Source: PVC group bacterium (GTDB taxonomy: Bacteria > Verrucomicrobiota > Kiritimatiellia > CAIKKV01 > PXCX01). From it: a DNA stretch of 5,693 nt. Below the pieces are notes generated by a model, which saw only the letters and a program-made list of their open reading frames with translations, was not told the DNA's origin and made no database searches. The DNA lies in the NCBI GenBank assembly GCA_003567575.1, contig PWZG01000072.1:1-5693 (forward strand), written 5' to 3'. The stretch's first letter is position 1. Each line of letters starts with the position of its first letter. Of the stretch, positions 1 through 5,693 are shown one piece after another. The position numbers and the translations under genes are program-made.

Positions 1-30
1 GACCTTGTTGACCCTATTGACCTTGCTGAC
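1..30. repeat. 30-base direct repeat, copy 1
   Basis: Identical, base for base, and in the same orientation as 860-889. The two copies lie 859 bases apart and bracket the four-helix-bundle gene. Each contains three and a third 9-mer units. Because copy 1 touches the window edge, the identity may extend further to the left. Confidence 0.93.
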
Positions 31-66
31 AATGGGAGCGATTCGGTCAATAAGGTCAACAAGGTC
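1..66. other. Long imperfect hairpin formed by array 1
   Basis: Bases 1-22 are the reverse complement of 45-66 with one mismatch (21 of 22), leaving a 22-base loop at 23-44. On the minus strand it would lie directly in the 3' untranslated region of the four-helix-bundle gene. Whether a T-tract follows it on that strand cannot be seen, because it ends at the window edge. On the plus strand it is followed after some 15 bases by a T-rich stretch (80-87), but no plus-strand gene is evident. Its role as terminator, recombination substrate or RNA-processing site is open. Confidence 0.75.
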
Positions 67-86
67 AATGCGGTCAATCTTCTTTT

Positions 87-839
87 TCATACCGGCCGCG
101 TTCCCTTGCAATCCGGATAGGTGGAACAGCCCCAGAAATCGCCTCTTGCGGATTGGCGTCGGCGCATGGCCTTGCCGCACTGCGGACAGTCGGGGGCGGC
201 GACGGTTTTTTCTTGCTCGCGCGCCTCGATGCGCTTGGCCATGAGGCGTTCGCTGAATCCGCCGGTTGCCTCGAAGGTTTTGCCTTGCGACTCGATCTGG
301 CTTTTGAGCATGTTCAGCGCGCGCCCGATGATGATGAGCATCGCGTTGGCTACCACCACCGCGTCCCCGGCATCGAGCCAACGGGCGTATTTCTTGCGCT
401 GCTCCAGCGCGTGTTTGGCCGATTCATGGACCATGTCGTCGTTGAACGGCGCGTTATCGAGCGAGATCGCGTTGAGAGCCTTGGCCTCGGGCGAATGCAC
501 CGACCACGGAAGCTGGCCGAGATCAAGAATAAAAATTTCATAATCGCCGCGCAGTTCGCTCAGGCTCGCGCGCGCTACGTCGGTGAGCTTCATCTCGGTG
601 TCCTTCGAGGTGGCGGAACGCTCCGAGCCTTCGATAATGTTCTGGCGTCCGCTACGCGCGGCCTGGGTCATCTGGTCGTATTGCCGCCCCTTGGGGTCGT
701 AGAATTTTGTGTCTGCCTGGCGCGGATCCTGGGTGAGGAACTGGCGGCAGAAACGTAGCGTATCGAGTTGCACGATCGTGGCCAGCGTGAACGAATGCAG
801 CCGGCGGAAGCCCCCGTGTTTGTCGAAGAGGTCAGCCAT
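87..839 (-). CDS. Four-helix-bundle protein (23S rRNA intervening-sequence protein family) with C-terminal C4 zinc finger
   Basis: The 250-residue product has two parts. Residues about 10-185 resemble the S23/IVP four-helix-bundle family, whose signature is visible as a run near 61-103: AARSGRQNIIEG, then a helix rich in SLSELRGDYEIF. A second helical region (137-185) follows. Residues 218-244 form a four-cysteine finger (CPQCG at 218-222, then C238 and C244), the pattern of the zinc finger at the C-terminus of bacterial topoisomerase I (zf-C4_Topoisom type). This matches what I know as the 'four helix bundle suffix domain' architecture. Family members occur as ORFs inside 23S rRNA insertions or as free-standing genes; their biochemical role is unsettled, with nucleic-acid binding suggested by their basic surface and their similarity to Avd of diversity-generating retroelements. 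The ATG start is supported by AGGAG six bases upstream. Repeat arrays lie on both sides, so the gene seems an independent unit rather than part of the glycan operon. Function here is unknown; family assignment is by eye. Confidence 0.88.
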   Translation of the reverse strand: MADLFDKHGGFRRLHSFTLATIVQLDTLRFCRQFLTQDPRQADTKFYDPKGRQYDQMTQAARSGRQNIIEGSERSATSKDTEMKLTDVARASLSELRGDYEIFILDLGQLPWSVHSPEAKALNAISLDNAPFNDDMVHESAKHALEQRKKYARWLDAGDAVVVANAMLIIIGRALNMLKSQIESQGKTFEATGGFSERLMAKRIEAREQEKTVAAPDCPQCGKAMRRRQSARGDFWGCSTYPDCKGTRPV

Positions 840-845
840 GGAATA

Positions 846-850
846 CTCCT
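846..850 (-). promoter_or_regulatory. Shine-Dalgarno site of the four-helix-bundle gene
   Basis: AGGAG on the minus strand ends six bases before the ATG at 839-837. It is the clearest ribosome binding site in the window and fixes the start of this gene. It lies about ten bases beyond the edge of array 2, so the array occupies the 5' untranslated or promoter region. Confidence 0.85.
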
Positions 851-859
851 TGTTGTTGC

Positions 860-889
860 GACCTTGTTGACCCTATTGACCTTGCTGAC
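860..889. repeat. 30-base direct repeat, copy 2
   Basis: A perfect copy of 1-30, same orientation. Identity stops sharply at the right: copy 1 continues AATGGG, copy 2 continues CCCATT, which is the reverse complement. Just left of copy 2 lies the short leader carrying the ribosome binding site of the four-helix-bundle gene. Confidence 0.93.
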
Positions 890-909
890 CCCATTGTCAG
901 CGTGGTCAA
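876..909. other. Stem-loop at the centre of array 2
   Basis: TTGACC at 876-881 pairs with GGTCAA at 904-909, and GCTGAC at 884-889 pairs perfectly with GTCAGC at 896-901. A two-base internal mismatch (882-883 against 902-903) separates the two stems, and CCCATT (890-895) is the loop. That gives 12 paired bases of 14. In a minus-strand transcript it would form in the leader of the four-helix-bundle gene, about 36 bases before the start codon. A terminator for the upstream operon, a protein-binding site or a recombination site are all possible. Confidence 0.7.
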
Positions 910-988
910 CTGAGTCCTTTTGGTCAATTTTGGTCAATGGGGGTCATCGTAATCTGATGGCGCGAAGCGACATCATGATGAACAAGAT

Positions 989-1957
989 TTACGGATCGGG
1001 CGATGTGCGGCTGGGGGCGCGCAAAAGAAAAATGATGCCGCCGGATGAGGCGTATACCAGCGTCACCACGACATAGGCCAACGCCAGCGTCAATGCGTAA
1101 ACCTCGGGCAGACCGACGTGCGTGAAAAAGTAGGCGTACGAGGCGTCGCGAATGCCCAACCCGAAAATCGATATGGGCAGGGATTCCATGATCGATACGA
1201 ACGGTACGAACACGAAAAAGTAATGGAACGGAATATCGAAATCCAGCCCGAGCGCCAGCAAATAGATGCAGATGATGACGCTGAACTGAAACACAAAGGA
1301 CACCAGCAGGACCCTTGCAAAAAGCATGGGAGCCTTTCGATACTGATTTACCGAATCGAGCAGTTGCAAGGCAAACGCGCGGATTACCGGCGCCTTCCGC
1401 AGCGCCGAACGATCCAGTATCCAGCGGATGAGGCGCTGCTGAAACGATGCGCCGATGACTAGCAACAACCCTGCCATGCCGATGACGGGTATCCACAGGA
1501 TTCCCGAATTCGGCAGCAGACGCAACCCTGCCAGACCGCAACCGGTCGCGACAACAACCAGCGCGACGTACCCTGATAACCGGTCCGCGAGAACGGACGC
1601 AAAGGAATGCGCGGCCCGTTTGCTGTAGCGTGCCACGTCATATACGCGATAGGCGTCGCCGCCAATGTTGGACGGCAGAAACATGTTGAAGAATGTGCCC
1701 ACGAGATAGCTGGCCGTAAGCGTGGACCACGGGATAAGGATGCCGTCCGCCTGCAACAAAAGTTTCCATTTCAGAGCATGGATGGCGGTGTTGAAAAACA
1801 GAAGCATGAAAAATAACAGCAGCGGCCAGAAACGTAAGGTTTGGAAAACAGCGATGAATTCGTGGAACGCAATGCGGCGATATAAAAAAAAGATCAATCC
1901 CGCGCTGACCAGAAATCGCAAGGGAACCGTCAATTTCTTAATTTTCAAAGTAGACAA
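989..1957 (-). CDS. Eight-helix membrane protein of the LPG_synthase_TM / UPF0104 (flippase-like) family
   Basis: From a TTG at 1957-1955 the product has 322 residues, the usual size for this family. Hydrophobic segments are visible at about 11-28, 42-61, 76-96, 125-148, 152-170, 212-236, 241-266 and 286-312. Two family landmarks are present: LPSNIGGDAYR (94-104) and MESLPISIFGLGIRD (257-271). The family includes the membrane domain of MprF and the archaeal AglD-like proteins, and many members sit in glycan or glycolipid clusters; the transported or modified lipid is unknown here. The start is uncertain: no ATG or GTG exists between the stop of the preceding acetyltransferase gene (1987) and the first membrane helix. 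TTG codons at 1957, 1948 and 1933 are the options, and none has a clear ribosome binding site. An open frame continues upstream to 2134, but that part only shadows the acetyltransferase gene. It is the last gene of the operon and ends in TAA. Confidence 0.85.
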   Translation of the reverse strand: MSTLKIKKLTVPLRFLVSAGLIFFLYRRIAFHEFIAVFQTLRFWPLLLFFMLLFFNTAIHALKWKLLLQADGILIPWSTLTASYLVGTFFNMFLPSNIGGDAYRVYDVARYSKRAAHSFASVLADRLSGYVALVVVATGCGLAGLRLLPNSGILWIPVIGMAGLLLVIGASFQQRLIRWILDRSALRKAPVIRAFALQLLDSVNQYRKAPMLFARVLLVSFVFQFSVIICIYLLALGLDFDIPFHYFFVFVPFVSIMESLPISIFGLGIRDASYAYFFTHVGLPEVYALTLALAYVVVTLVYASSGGIIFLLRAPSRTSPDP

Positions 1958-1986
1958 TCTGTTGTTTAGTTGCTGAGAGTAAGGGC

Positions 1987-2730
1987 CTATATCGACCGCA
2001 CAACCTTTGCCGGCGTACCGACGGCCAGGCTGTCGGGCGGGATGTCCTTCATGACGACGGATCCGGCGCCGATCACGCAGTGGTTGCCGACGGTCACGCC
2101 GTCCACGATCACCACCTTTGCCGCCAGCCAGCAATTGGCGCCTACGGTCGTTGGGCCGCGGGTGATCATGCCGCTCTGATCCGCAAACGGCGTGGTCTTG
2201 TCGTCGGGATCGTACTGGCCGCCACTGAGTATATAGGTGAATGCCGCAATGACCGATTGCGCGCCGATCACGACGCGATTGGACGAGAAAATCTGGCAGT
2301 TGGACGATATGTTGACCGCATGCTCAAGGACAATATCGCCGTTTTTACAGTAAACGATCGTGTTGCGACCGATAAAAACGGAATCCCCGACGGTAATCCC
2401 TTTGTTTGACGCGCCTTTGGCATCCAGCACCACGTTATCGTCAATGATCAGGTCGTTCCCTAAACGGATTTTCCGGGGATGACGCAACGTTAGGTTGCGA
2501 CCGAATACCACGTTCTTGCCGCACGCGCCAAGCAACGAAGGATAGAATTTACCCCGTAAAAACAAACCGGCCGCTCCCGGCATCGGGCCCAGTATTGAAA
2601 AGAGACATTCGGCACGGATGGCGAAAGTGGACGAAACATCGCCATACTGTATCTCACGGTACTTGGAAAATCCAGGTTTCCGGCCTTTTAAAGCGTTTTT
2701 TGCCTTGGCGTCGGTGTTCATGGTGGTCAT
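1987..2730 (-). CDS. Hexapeptide-repeat (left-handed beta-helix) acyltransferase, WbbJ-like
   Basis: The product has 247 residues. After a mostly polar N-terminus and a short hydrophobic stretch (about 41-70) comes a long series of hexapeptide turns from about 73 to 228 (for example VVFGRN, IRLGND, ITVGDS, VFIGRN, VVIGAQ, TTVGAN, VTVGNH, CVIGAG), ending in the typical GAGSVVMKDIPPDSLAVGTPAKVV cap (221-244). Such enzymes use acetyl-CoA to acetylate sugars in polysaccharide synthesis, probably as cytoplasmic trimers. The start chosen is the ATG at 2730, whose ATGA overlaps the stop of the asparagine synthase gene and implies translational coupling; an ATG at 2721 is the alternative. At the position where related enzymes often carry the catalytic histidine, the loop reads SGGQYDPD (169-176), with glutamine instead. 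The exact acceptor sugar cannot be told. Confidence 0.88.
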   Translation of the reverse strand: MTTMNTDAKAKNALKGRKPGFSKYREIQYGDVSSTFAIRAECLFSILGPMPGAAGLFLRGKFYPSLLGACGKNVVFGRNLTLRHPRKIRLGNDLIIDDNVVLDAKGASNKGITVGDSVFIGRNTIVYCKNGDIVLEHAVNISSNCQIFSSNRVVIGAQSVIAAFTYILSGGQYDPDDKTTPFADQSGMITRGPTTVGANCWLAAKVVIVDGVTVGNHCVIGAGSVVMKDIPPDSLAVGTPAKVVRSI

Positions 2731-4589
2731 CGGATAAACCGGTTGTGCCAGATGGCCGCATTGATCAGCGCCCACAGGATATGATTATGGTTATGAACCA
2801 TGCCGGTGTGCTCCTTGATCAGCGTATTGATATATTCCATATTGAAATTTTCGCGTAACATGGACGAATCATTCAGTAACTCCACCATGTAGTCTTTCAG
2901 TTCATTACGCAAGAGATGTTTTACCGGCAAACTGTAACCTTGTTTGCCGCGATGGACGATGTTATCCGGCAGCAATCCCGTCAACCCGGTTCGAAGCATT
3001 GCTTTGGTCTTCAATCCGCGTAGTTTCCAGTTGCCGGGCAACGAGGCGATGAACTCCACCAGAACGTGATCGAGCAGCGGTACACGGACTTCCAGGGCGC
3101 TGGCCATGCTCATTTTATCGACTTTCATCAGCACGCTGTCCGTCATCATGAATCGCATATCCAGGTAGATTTCCCGGTTCACGGTATCCGTGGCGGTACA
3201 ATTTCGTGCCATGGCCGCAATCTGGCGGAACGGGCGCTCATCAATCCGGTCTTTAAAACGGCGGTTGAAGAGCGCCGTGCGCAGCGCCGGATTGAGAAAG
3301 TATTGCCAGCGCAGATGTTCGCCGTCGGATGGAAGACAGGAACCCTCGATAAAGCGTTTCAACAGGTTTAACGCGCCTTTTTTCCGCGGTTGATCGGGTA
3401 GCCGGTTAACCAGGCGTTGCACCAGTCCGTGCCGCAGAATTCGGGGAAGACAGGCATAGTAACGGTTGATACGGCTGGCTTTGAAACGGTCGTAACCCGC
3501 ATAACTTTCATCGCCGCCTTCACCGCTTAAGCAGACGGTGACGTGTTGGCGCGCCGCGCGGCAGACGAGCATCAACGGGACGGCGGAAAGATCGGTCATC
3601 GGTTCGTCAAGATGCCAAAGCGCCTGCTCGACATATTCGGGTTTGATCCCGTCAATATGCAGAACCGTATGGTCGGTGCCGAAATAATCAGCCACCTGTT
3701 TGGCGTATTCAACCTCGCTGAACGACCGGTCGCGGTAACCGATGGTAAACGTCTTGAGATTGCCGGCATGATGACGGCGCATCATGGCGACCAGCGCGCT
3801 GGAATCCAAACCGCCGGAAAGGAATACACCCAAAGGCACATCGCTCACCAGGTGCGAGGATACGGCGTCGTCCAGCAGTTCCATTTGTCGCTCGGCGGCG
3901 GCTTGATAGGAAAGCGTCGTTTGTGGCGTAAAACGTAGATCCCAGTAAGGTTCCACCACCAGTTGGCCTTGACGCAGCAGCGCAAAGTGACCGGCCGGCA
4001 ATTTGTGGATGCCGGCGAACATGGTGTCCGGCGCGGGAACGAACTCGAATCCAAGGTAATCGGCCATCGCTTGATGGTCGAGTTCCCGCGGCACGGCGGA
4101 ATTTACAAGCAAGGCCTTGATTTCAGAGGCAAACGTCAGGCGCTTATCGGCATAATGATAATAAAGCGGTTTGATTCCAATTCGGTCGCGAGCAATCAAT
4201 AAGGTCCTTGTATTCGCATCCCATATCGCAAAAGCAAACATCCCGCGCAAATGCCGCAGGCACTCGGTTCCATACTCCTCGTAGGCATGCACAATCACTT
4301 CAGAATCGCTATGGCTGCTGAATTCATGGCCCTTCGCTTTGAGCTGATCACGTAACGCCTGAAAATTATAGATTTCGCCGTTGCATACCAGATGCACGGT
4401 GCCGTCCTCGTTGTGCATCGGTTGACGCGCGTGATCGCTTAAATCGATGATGCTGAGGCGGCGATGGCCAAGCGACACATGATCGTCGTGGAAAATTCCC
4501 TCCTGATCGGGACCGCGGTGAGTCATCGCGCTTGTCATCGCACGGGTCAGTTCCGCGTCGCGCCAGTTTATTCCGCAAATGCCGCACAT
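2727..4589 (-). CDS. asnB: Glutamine-hydrolysing asparagine synthase-like amidotransferase
   Basis: The product has 620 residues, normal for AsnB-type enzymes. The N-terminal glutaminase domain (about 1-210) begins MCGICGI, where Cys2 becomes the nucleophile after removal of Met1; HRGPDQEG (24-31), HRRLSIIDLS (42-51) and CNGEIYN (69-75) line the glutamine site. The synthase domain (about 230-600) has the PP-loop ATP site SGGLDSS (258-264), SGEGGDE (355-361) and the EVRVPLLDH segment (500-508). Both half-reactions thus look intact: ammonia from glutamine and adenylation of a carboxylate. In surface-polysaccharide clusters such proteins (for example WbpS-type) are thought to amidate sugar carboxylates rather than make free asparagine, and the neighbours favour that reading. 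The ATG at 4589 is required by Cys2 and lies one base after the stop of the epimerase gene. The C-terminus overlaps the next gene by four bases. No strong ribosome binding site is visible, which fits coupling to the gene before it. Confidence 0.93.
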   Translation of the reverse strand: MCGICGINWRDAELTRAMTSAMTHRGPDQEGIFHDDHVSLGHRRLSIIDLSDHARQPMHNEDGTVHLVCNGEIYNFQALRDQLKAKGHEFSSHSDSEVIVHAYEEYGTECLRHLRGMFAFAIWDANTRTLLIARDRIGIKPLYYHYADKRLTFASEIKALLVNSAVPRELDHQAMADYLGFEFVPAPDTMFAGIHKLPAGHFALLRQGQLVVEPYWDLRFTPQTTLSYQAAAERQMELLDDAVSSHLVSDVPLGVFLSGGLDSSALVAMMRRHHAGNLKTFTIGYRDRSFSEVEYAKQVADYFGTDHTVLHIDGIKPEYVEQALWHLDEPMTDLSAVPLMLVCRAARQHVTVCLSGEGGDESYAGYDRFKASRINRYYACLPRILRHGLVQRLVNRLPDQPRKKGALNLLKRFIEGSCLPSDGEHLRWQYFLNPALRTALFNRRFKDRIDERPFRQIAAMARNCTATDTVNREIYLDMRFMMTDSVLMKVDKMSMASALEVRVPLLDHVLVEFIASLPGNWKLRGLKTKAMLRTGLTGLLPDNIVHRGKQGYSLPVKHLLRNELKDYMVELLNDSSMLRENFNMEYINTLIKEHTGMVHNHNHILWALINAAIWHNRFIR

Positions 4590-4590
4590 A

Positions 4591-5577
4591 TCATAAATAT
4601 CCGTTGTCGCGGTACCAGGCAGCGGTTCTGCGCAGCCCGTCATCAATATCGACGACCGGCTCGTAGCCCAGATCCTGCCGGGCCTTGGCAATGTTGAATG
4701 CCCGATTCTGACGGTACCAATCTACCCGGCGCGGGAAAATGGGTGGACTGATCCCGAACGGCTTGCACACCGTCTCGCACACATGACCCGCCGCGACGAC
4801 CGGCCAAACCGGGTAATGCGGGATCTTGACATCGACGCCCAGCGCCTCAGCGGTTTTCAGAACCAGCGCTTCAATCGTAAGATAGTCGCGGTCCGCGATC
4901 AAGTAAGCATTCCCGTCGCCTTTGCCGGCCGCCATGGCCAAAATGAATGCGTCCACCAGATTGTCGATGTATAATGGGTGATAAAGCGTTTTGCCGCTGC
5001 CGAACATCGGGAATCGGCCCCGCGATACACGCTTGAATATCATCAGGAACCGTTCCGGATCGCCCGGCCCGTAAATGGCGGCGGGACGCAAGATGACCCC
5101 GGTTATTTTACCTTCCGCGTGATATTGCAAGACCAGCGGCTCGGCCTCGTATTTCGTGCGCTGATAATAGTCGGCAGGCCGGATCGGACTGTCTTCGTCG
5201 CCGGGTGGGTTGGCCACGTTACCATGAACGCCGCAGGTGCTGCAATAAATGAAACGCGAGGCGCCGGCCTTTACCGCCGCATCCAGAACAATCCGGGTTC
5301 CGTCCGTGTTGACCGTTTCGTAATAGCTGTCGGAAACATTCAACTCACGAAAGGCTGCCGCAAGATGATGCACGACCTGAACGCCTTCCATGCAGGATGC
5401 CACCGTCTCGGGATCGGTCACGGACCCGATGACTACCCGCGCGCCGGCATCGCGCAAATCCCCGGTCTTGAGACCCTCCTTGTAATCCAGGGCCGTCACC
5501 GCGTGACCTTCGCTTAAAAGCCTGAGTGCCAATGCCTTGCCTGTAAAACCCGTCCCGCCTGTCACCAGTACTTTCAT
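4591..5577 (-). CDS. NAD-dependent epimerase/dehydratase (extended SDR family)
   Basis: The product has 328 residues, typical of nucleotide-sugar epimerases/dehydratases and of 3-beta-HSD-like extended SDRs. The Rossmann fold starts at the N-terminus with TGGTGFTG (6-13, the GxxGxxG dinucleotide loop) and D31 ends the second strand, favouring NAD. Then come HLAAAF (71-76), YCST (111-114) with the likely catalytic Ser/Thr, YQRTK (138-142, the YxxxK pair) and RPAAIYGPGD (164-173). Family members oxidise, epimerise or dehydrate nucleotide-linked sugars; the substrate here is not readable. The ATG at 5577 is chosen because the Rossmann fold starts right at it; the open frame reaches back to 5685 but that extension is not like the family. 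A G-rich stretch (GAAGGGG) lies about 13 bases upstream, further than usual. It is the first gene of the visible operon. Confidence 0.9.
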   Translation of the reverse strand: MKVLVTGGTGFTGKALALRLLSEGHAVTALDYKEGLKTGDLRDAGARVVIGSVTDPETVASCMEGVQVVHHLAAAFRELNVSDSYYETVNTDGTRIVLDAAVKAGASRFIYCSTCGVHGNVANPPGDEDSPIRPADYYQRTKYEAEPLVLQYHAEGKITGVILRPAAIYGPGDPERFLMIFKRVSRGRFPMFGSGKTLYHPLYIDNLVDAFILAMAAGKGDGNAYLIADRDYLTIEALVLKTAEALGVDVKIPHYPVWPVVAAGHVCETVCKPFGISPPIFPRRVDWYRQNRAFNIAKARQDLGYEPVVDIDDGLRRTAAWYRDNGYL

Positions 5578-5693
5578 CGGCCTGATTTTTCCCCTTCTTC
5601 CCTGATATGTATCGTGAAAATGTGTATAGCGACAACCTGTCAACGGTTCACGCACACGGAACCGGTACCCAAAAACGTCCCGCAACCATACAC
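5578..5693 (-). other. Leader region upstream of the epimerase gene; no gene identified
   Basis: These 116 bases hold no recognisable gene. On the minus strand one frame is open from the window edge to a TGA at 5642-5640 (17 codons), which could be the tail of an upstream gene but cannot be judged. A TTGACA occurs at 5643-5638 and a TATACA at 5628-5623, but their spacing of 9 bases does not make a standard promoter. The purine-rich GGAAGAAGGGG near 5590-5600 may serve as a distant ribosome binding site. Confidence 0.35.

Larger units (their letters stand above)
1..78. repeat. Mirrored 9-mer repeat array downstream of the four-helix-bundle gene (array 1)
   Basis: Two sets of 9-base units face each other. 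On the plus strand the left half reads GACCTTGTT, GACCCTATT, GACCTTGCT, GAC (units begin at 1, 10, 19, 28). The right half reads GGTCAATAA, GGTCAACAA, GGTCAATGC, GGTCAATC (units begin at 45, 54, 63, 72). The centre (31-44) holds AATGGG and an unrepeated stretch. The array starts 8 bases past the stop codon of the four-helix-bundle gene and runs to the window edge, so its left boundary is unknown. The core GGTCAA is strictly conserved in the right half while the last three bases vary. The unit is far too short for CRISPR and is not a coding repeat that I recognise. Confidence 0.9.
860..947. repeat. Mirrored 9/10-mer repeat array upstream of the four-helix-bundle gene (array 2)
   Basis: On the plus strand GACC-type units begin at 860, 869, 878 and 887 (spacing 9). 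Opposite-facing GGTCA-type units begin at 904, 922, 932 and 942, with a degenerate GTCC unit near 914; the last three are spaced by 10. The half next to the gene is identical to the left half of array 1, while the half next to the glycan operon differs in spacing and in linker bases (TTTT, GGG). This array fills most of the 149-base gap (840-988) between the membrane-protein gene and the four-helix-bundle gene. I see no gene in that gap. Confidence 0.88.

Noticed and set aside
1..78. CRISPR array
   Set aside because: Units are only 9 bases with no spacers of constant length, and no cas gene is present.
87..839. Diversity-generating retroelement accessory protein (Avd)
   Set aside because: Avd is also a four-helix bundle, but no reverse transcriptase or template/variable repeat pair is present, and the C-terminal zinc finger is not an Avd feature.
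860..947. Repeated TTGACC on the minus strand as a series of -35 promoter boxes
   Set aside because: The hexamer resembles TTGACA, but no TATAAT-like box stands about 17 bases after any copy, and the regular 9 to 10 base period with mirrored orientation is better explained as a repeat array.
860..947. Integron attC site
   Set aside because: A hairpin with inverted arms is present, but no GTTRRRY core sites (GTTGACC fails the pattern) and no integrase gene can be seen.
971..980. Palindrome CATCATGATG after the membrane-protein gene as a terminator
   Set aside because: It has no loop and no T-tract after it on the minus strand, so it cannot be an intrinsic terminator.
4978..5517. Plus-strand open frame of 179 codons
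   Set aside because: It lies wholly opposite the epimerase gene, whose motifs are unmistakable, and its translation has no recognisable domain.
5623..5643. Promoter for the glycan operon (TTGACA and TATACA on the minus strand)
   Set aside because: The spacing is 9 bases instead of about 17, and with correct spacing neither box has a good partner.

Overview
The window carries five genes, all on the minus strand. Four of them (right to left on the plus strand, 5577 to 989) form a compact run that looks like part of a cell-surface polysaccharide or glycolipid cluster. The fifth (839 to 87) is a separate four-helix-bundle gene set between two arrays of short repeats. The organism cannot be named from this sequence. 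The gene content and moderately GC-rich base composition fit a Gram-negative-type environmental bacterium. The four-helix-bundle family with short repeats makes me lean weakly towards the PVC group (Verrucomicrobia, Kiritimatiellota, Lentisphaerae), but this is inference only.

Glycan operon (5577 to 989). The order of transcription is an NAD-dependent epimerase/dehydratase of the extended SDR family, a glutamine-dependent asparagine synthase-like amidotransferase, a left-handed beta-helix (hexapeptide) acetyltransferase, and an eight-helix membrane protein of the LPG_synthase_TM/UPF0104 family. Spacing is very tight: 1 base between the first two genes, an ATGA stop/start overlap between the second and third, and about 29 bases before the fourth. 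Co-transcription and translational coupling are therefore likely. A plausible joint role is making and decorating a sugar (epimerisation or oxidoreduction, amidation of a carboxylate, O- or N-acetylation) plus a membrane-embedded step. No glycosyltransferase or polymerase lies in the window, so the cluster probably continues beyond the right edge.

Repeat-flanked cassette (1 to 948). A 250-residue protein joins a four-helix bundle related to the 23S rRNA intervening-sequence proteins to a C-terminal four-cysteine zinc finger of the topoisomerase type. It is bracketed by arrays of GGTCAAnnn/GACCnnnnn units of 9 to 10 bases. In each array the units point one way in one half and the opposite way in the other, so each can fold into a long hairpin. 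A 30-base segment is perfectly repeated in the same orientation at 1-30 and 860-889. This is the least explained part of the window and the best candidate for an undescribed element.
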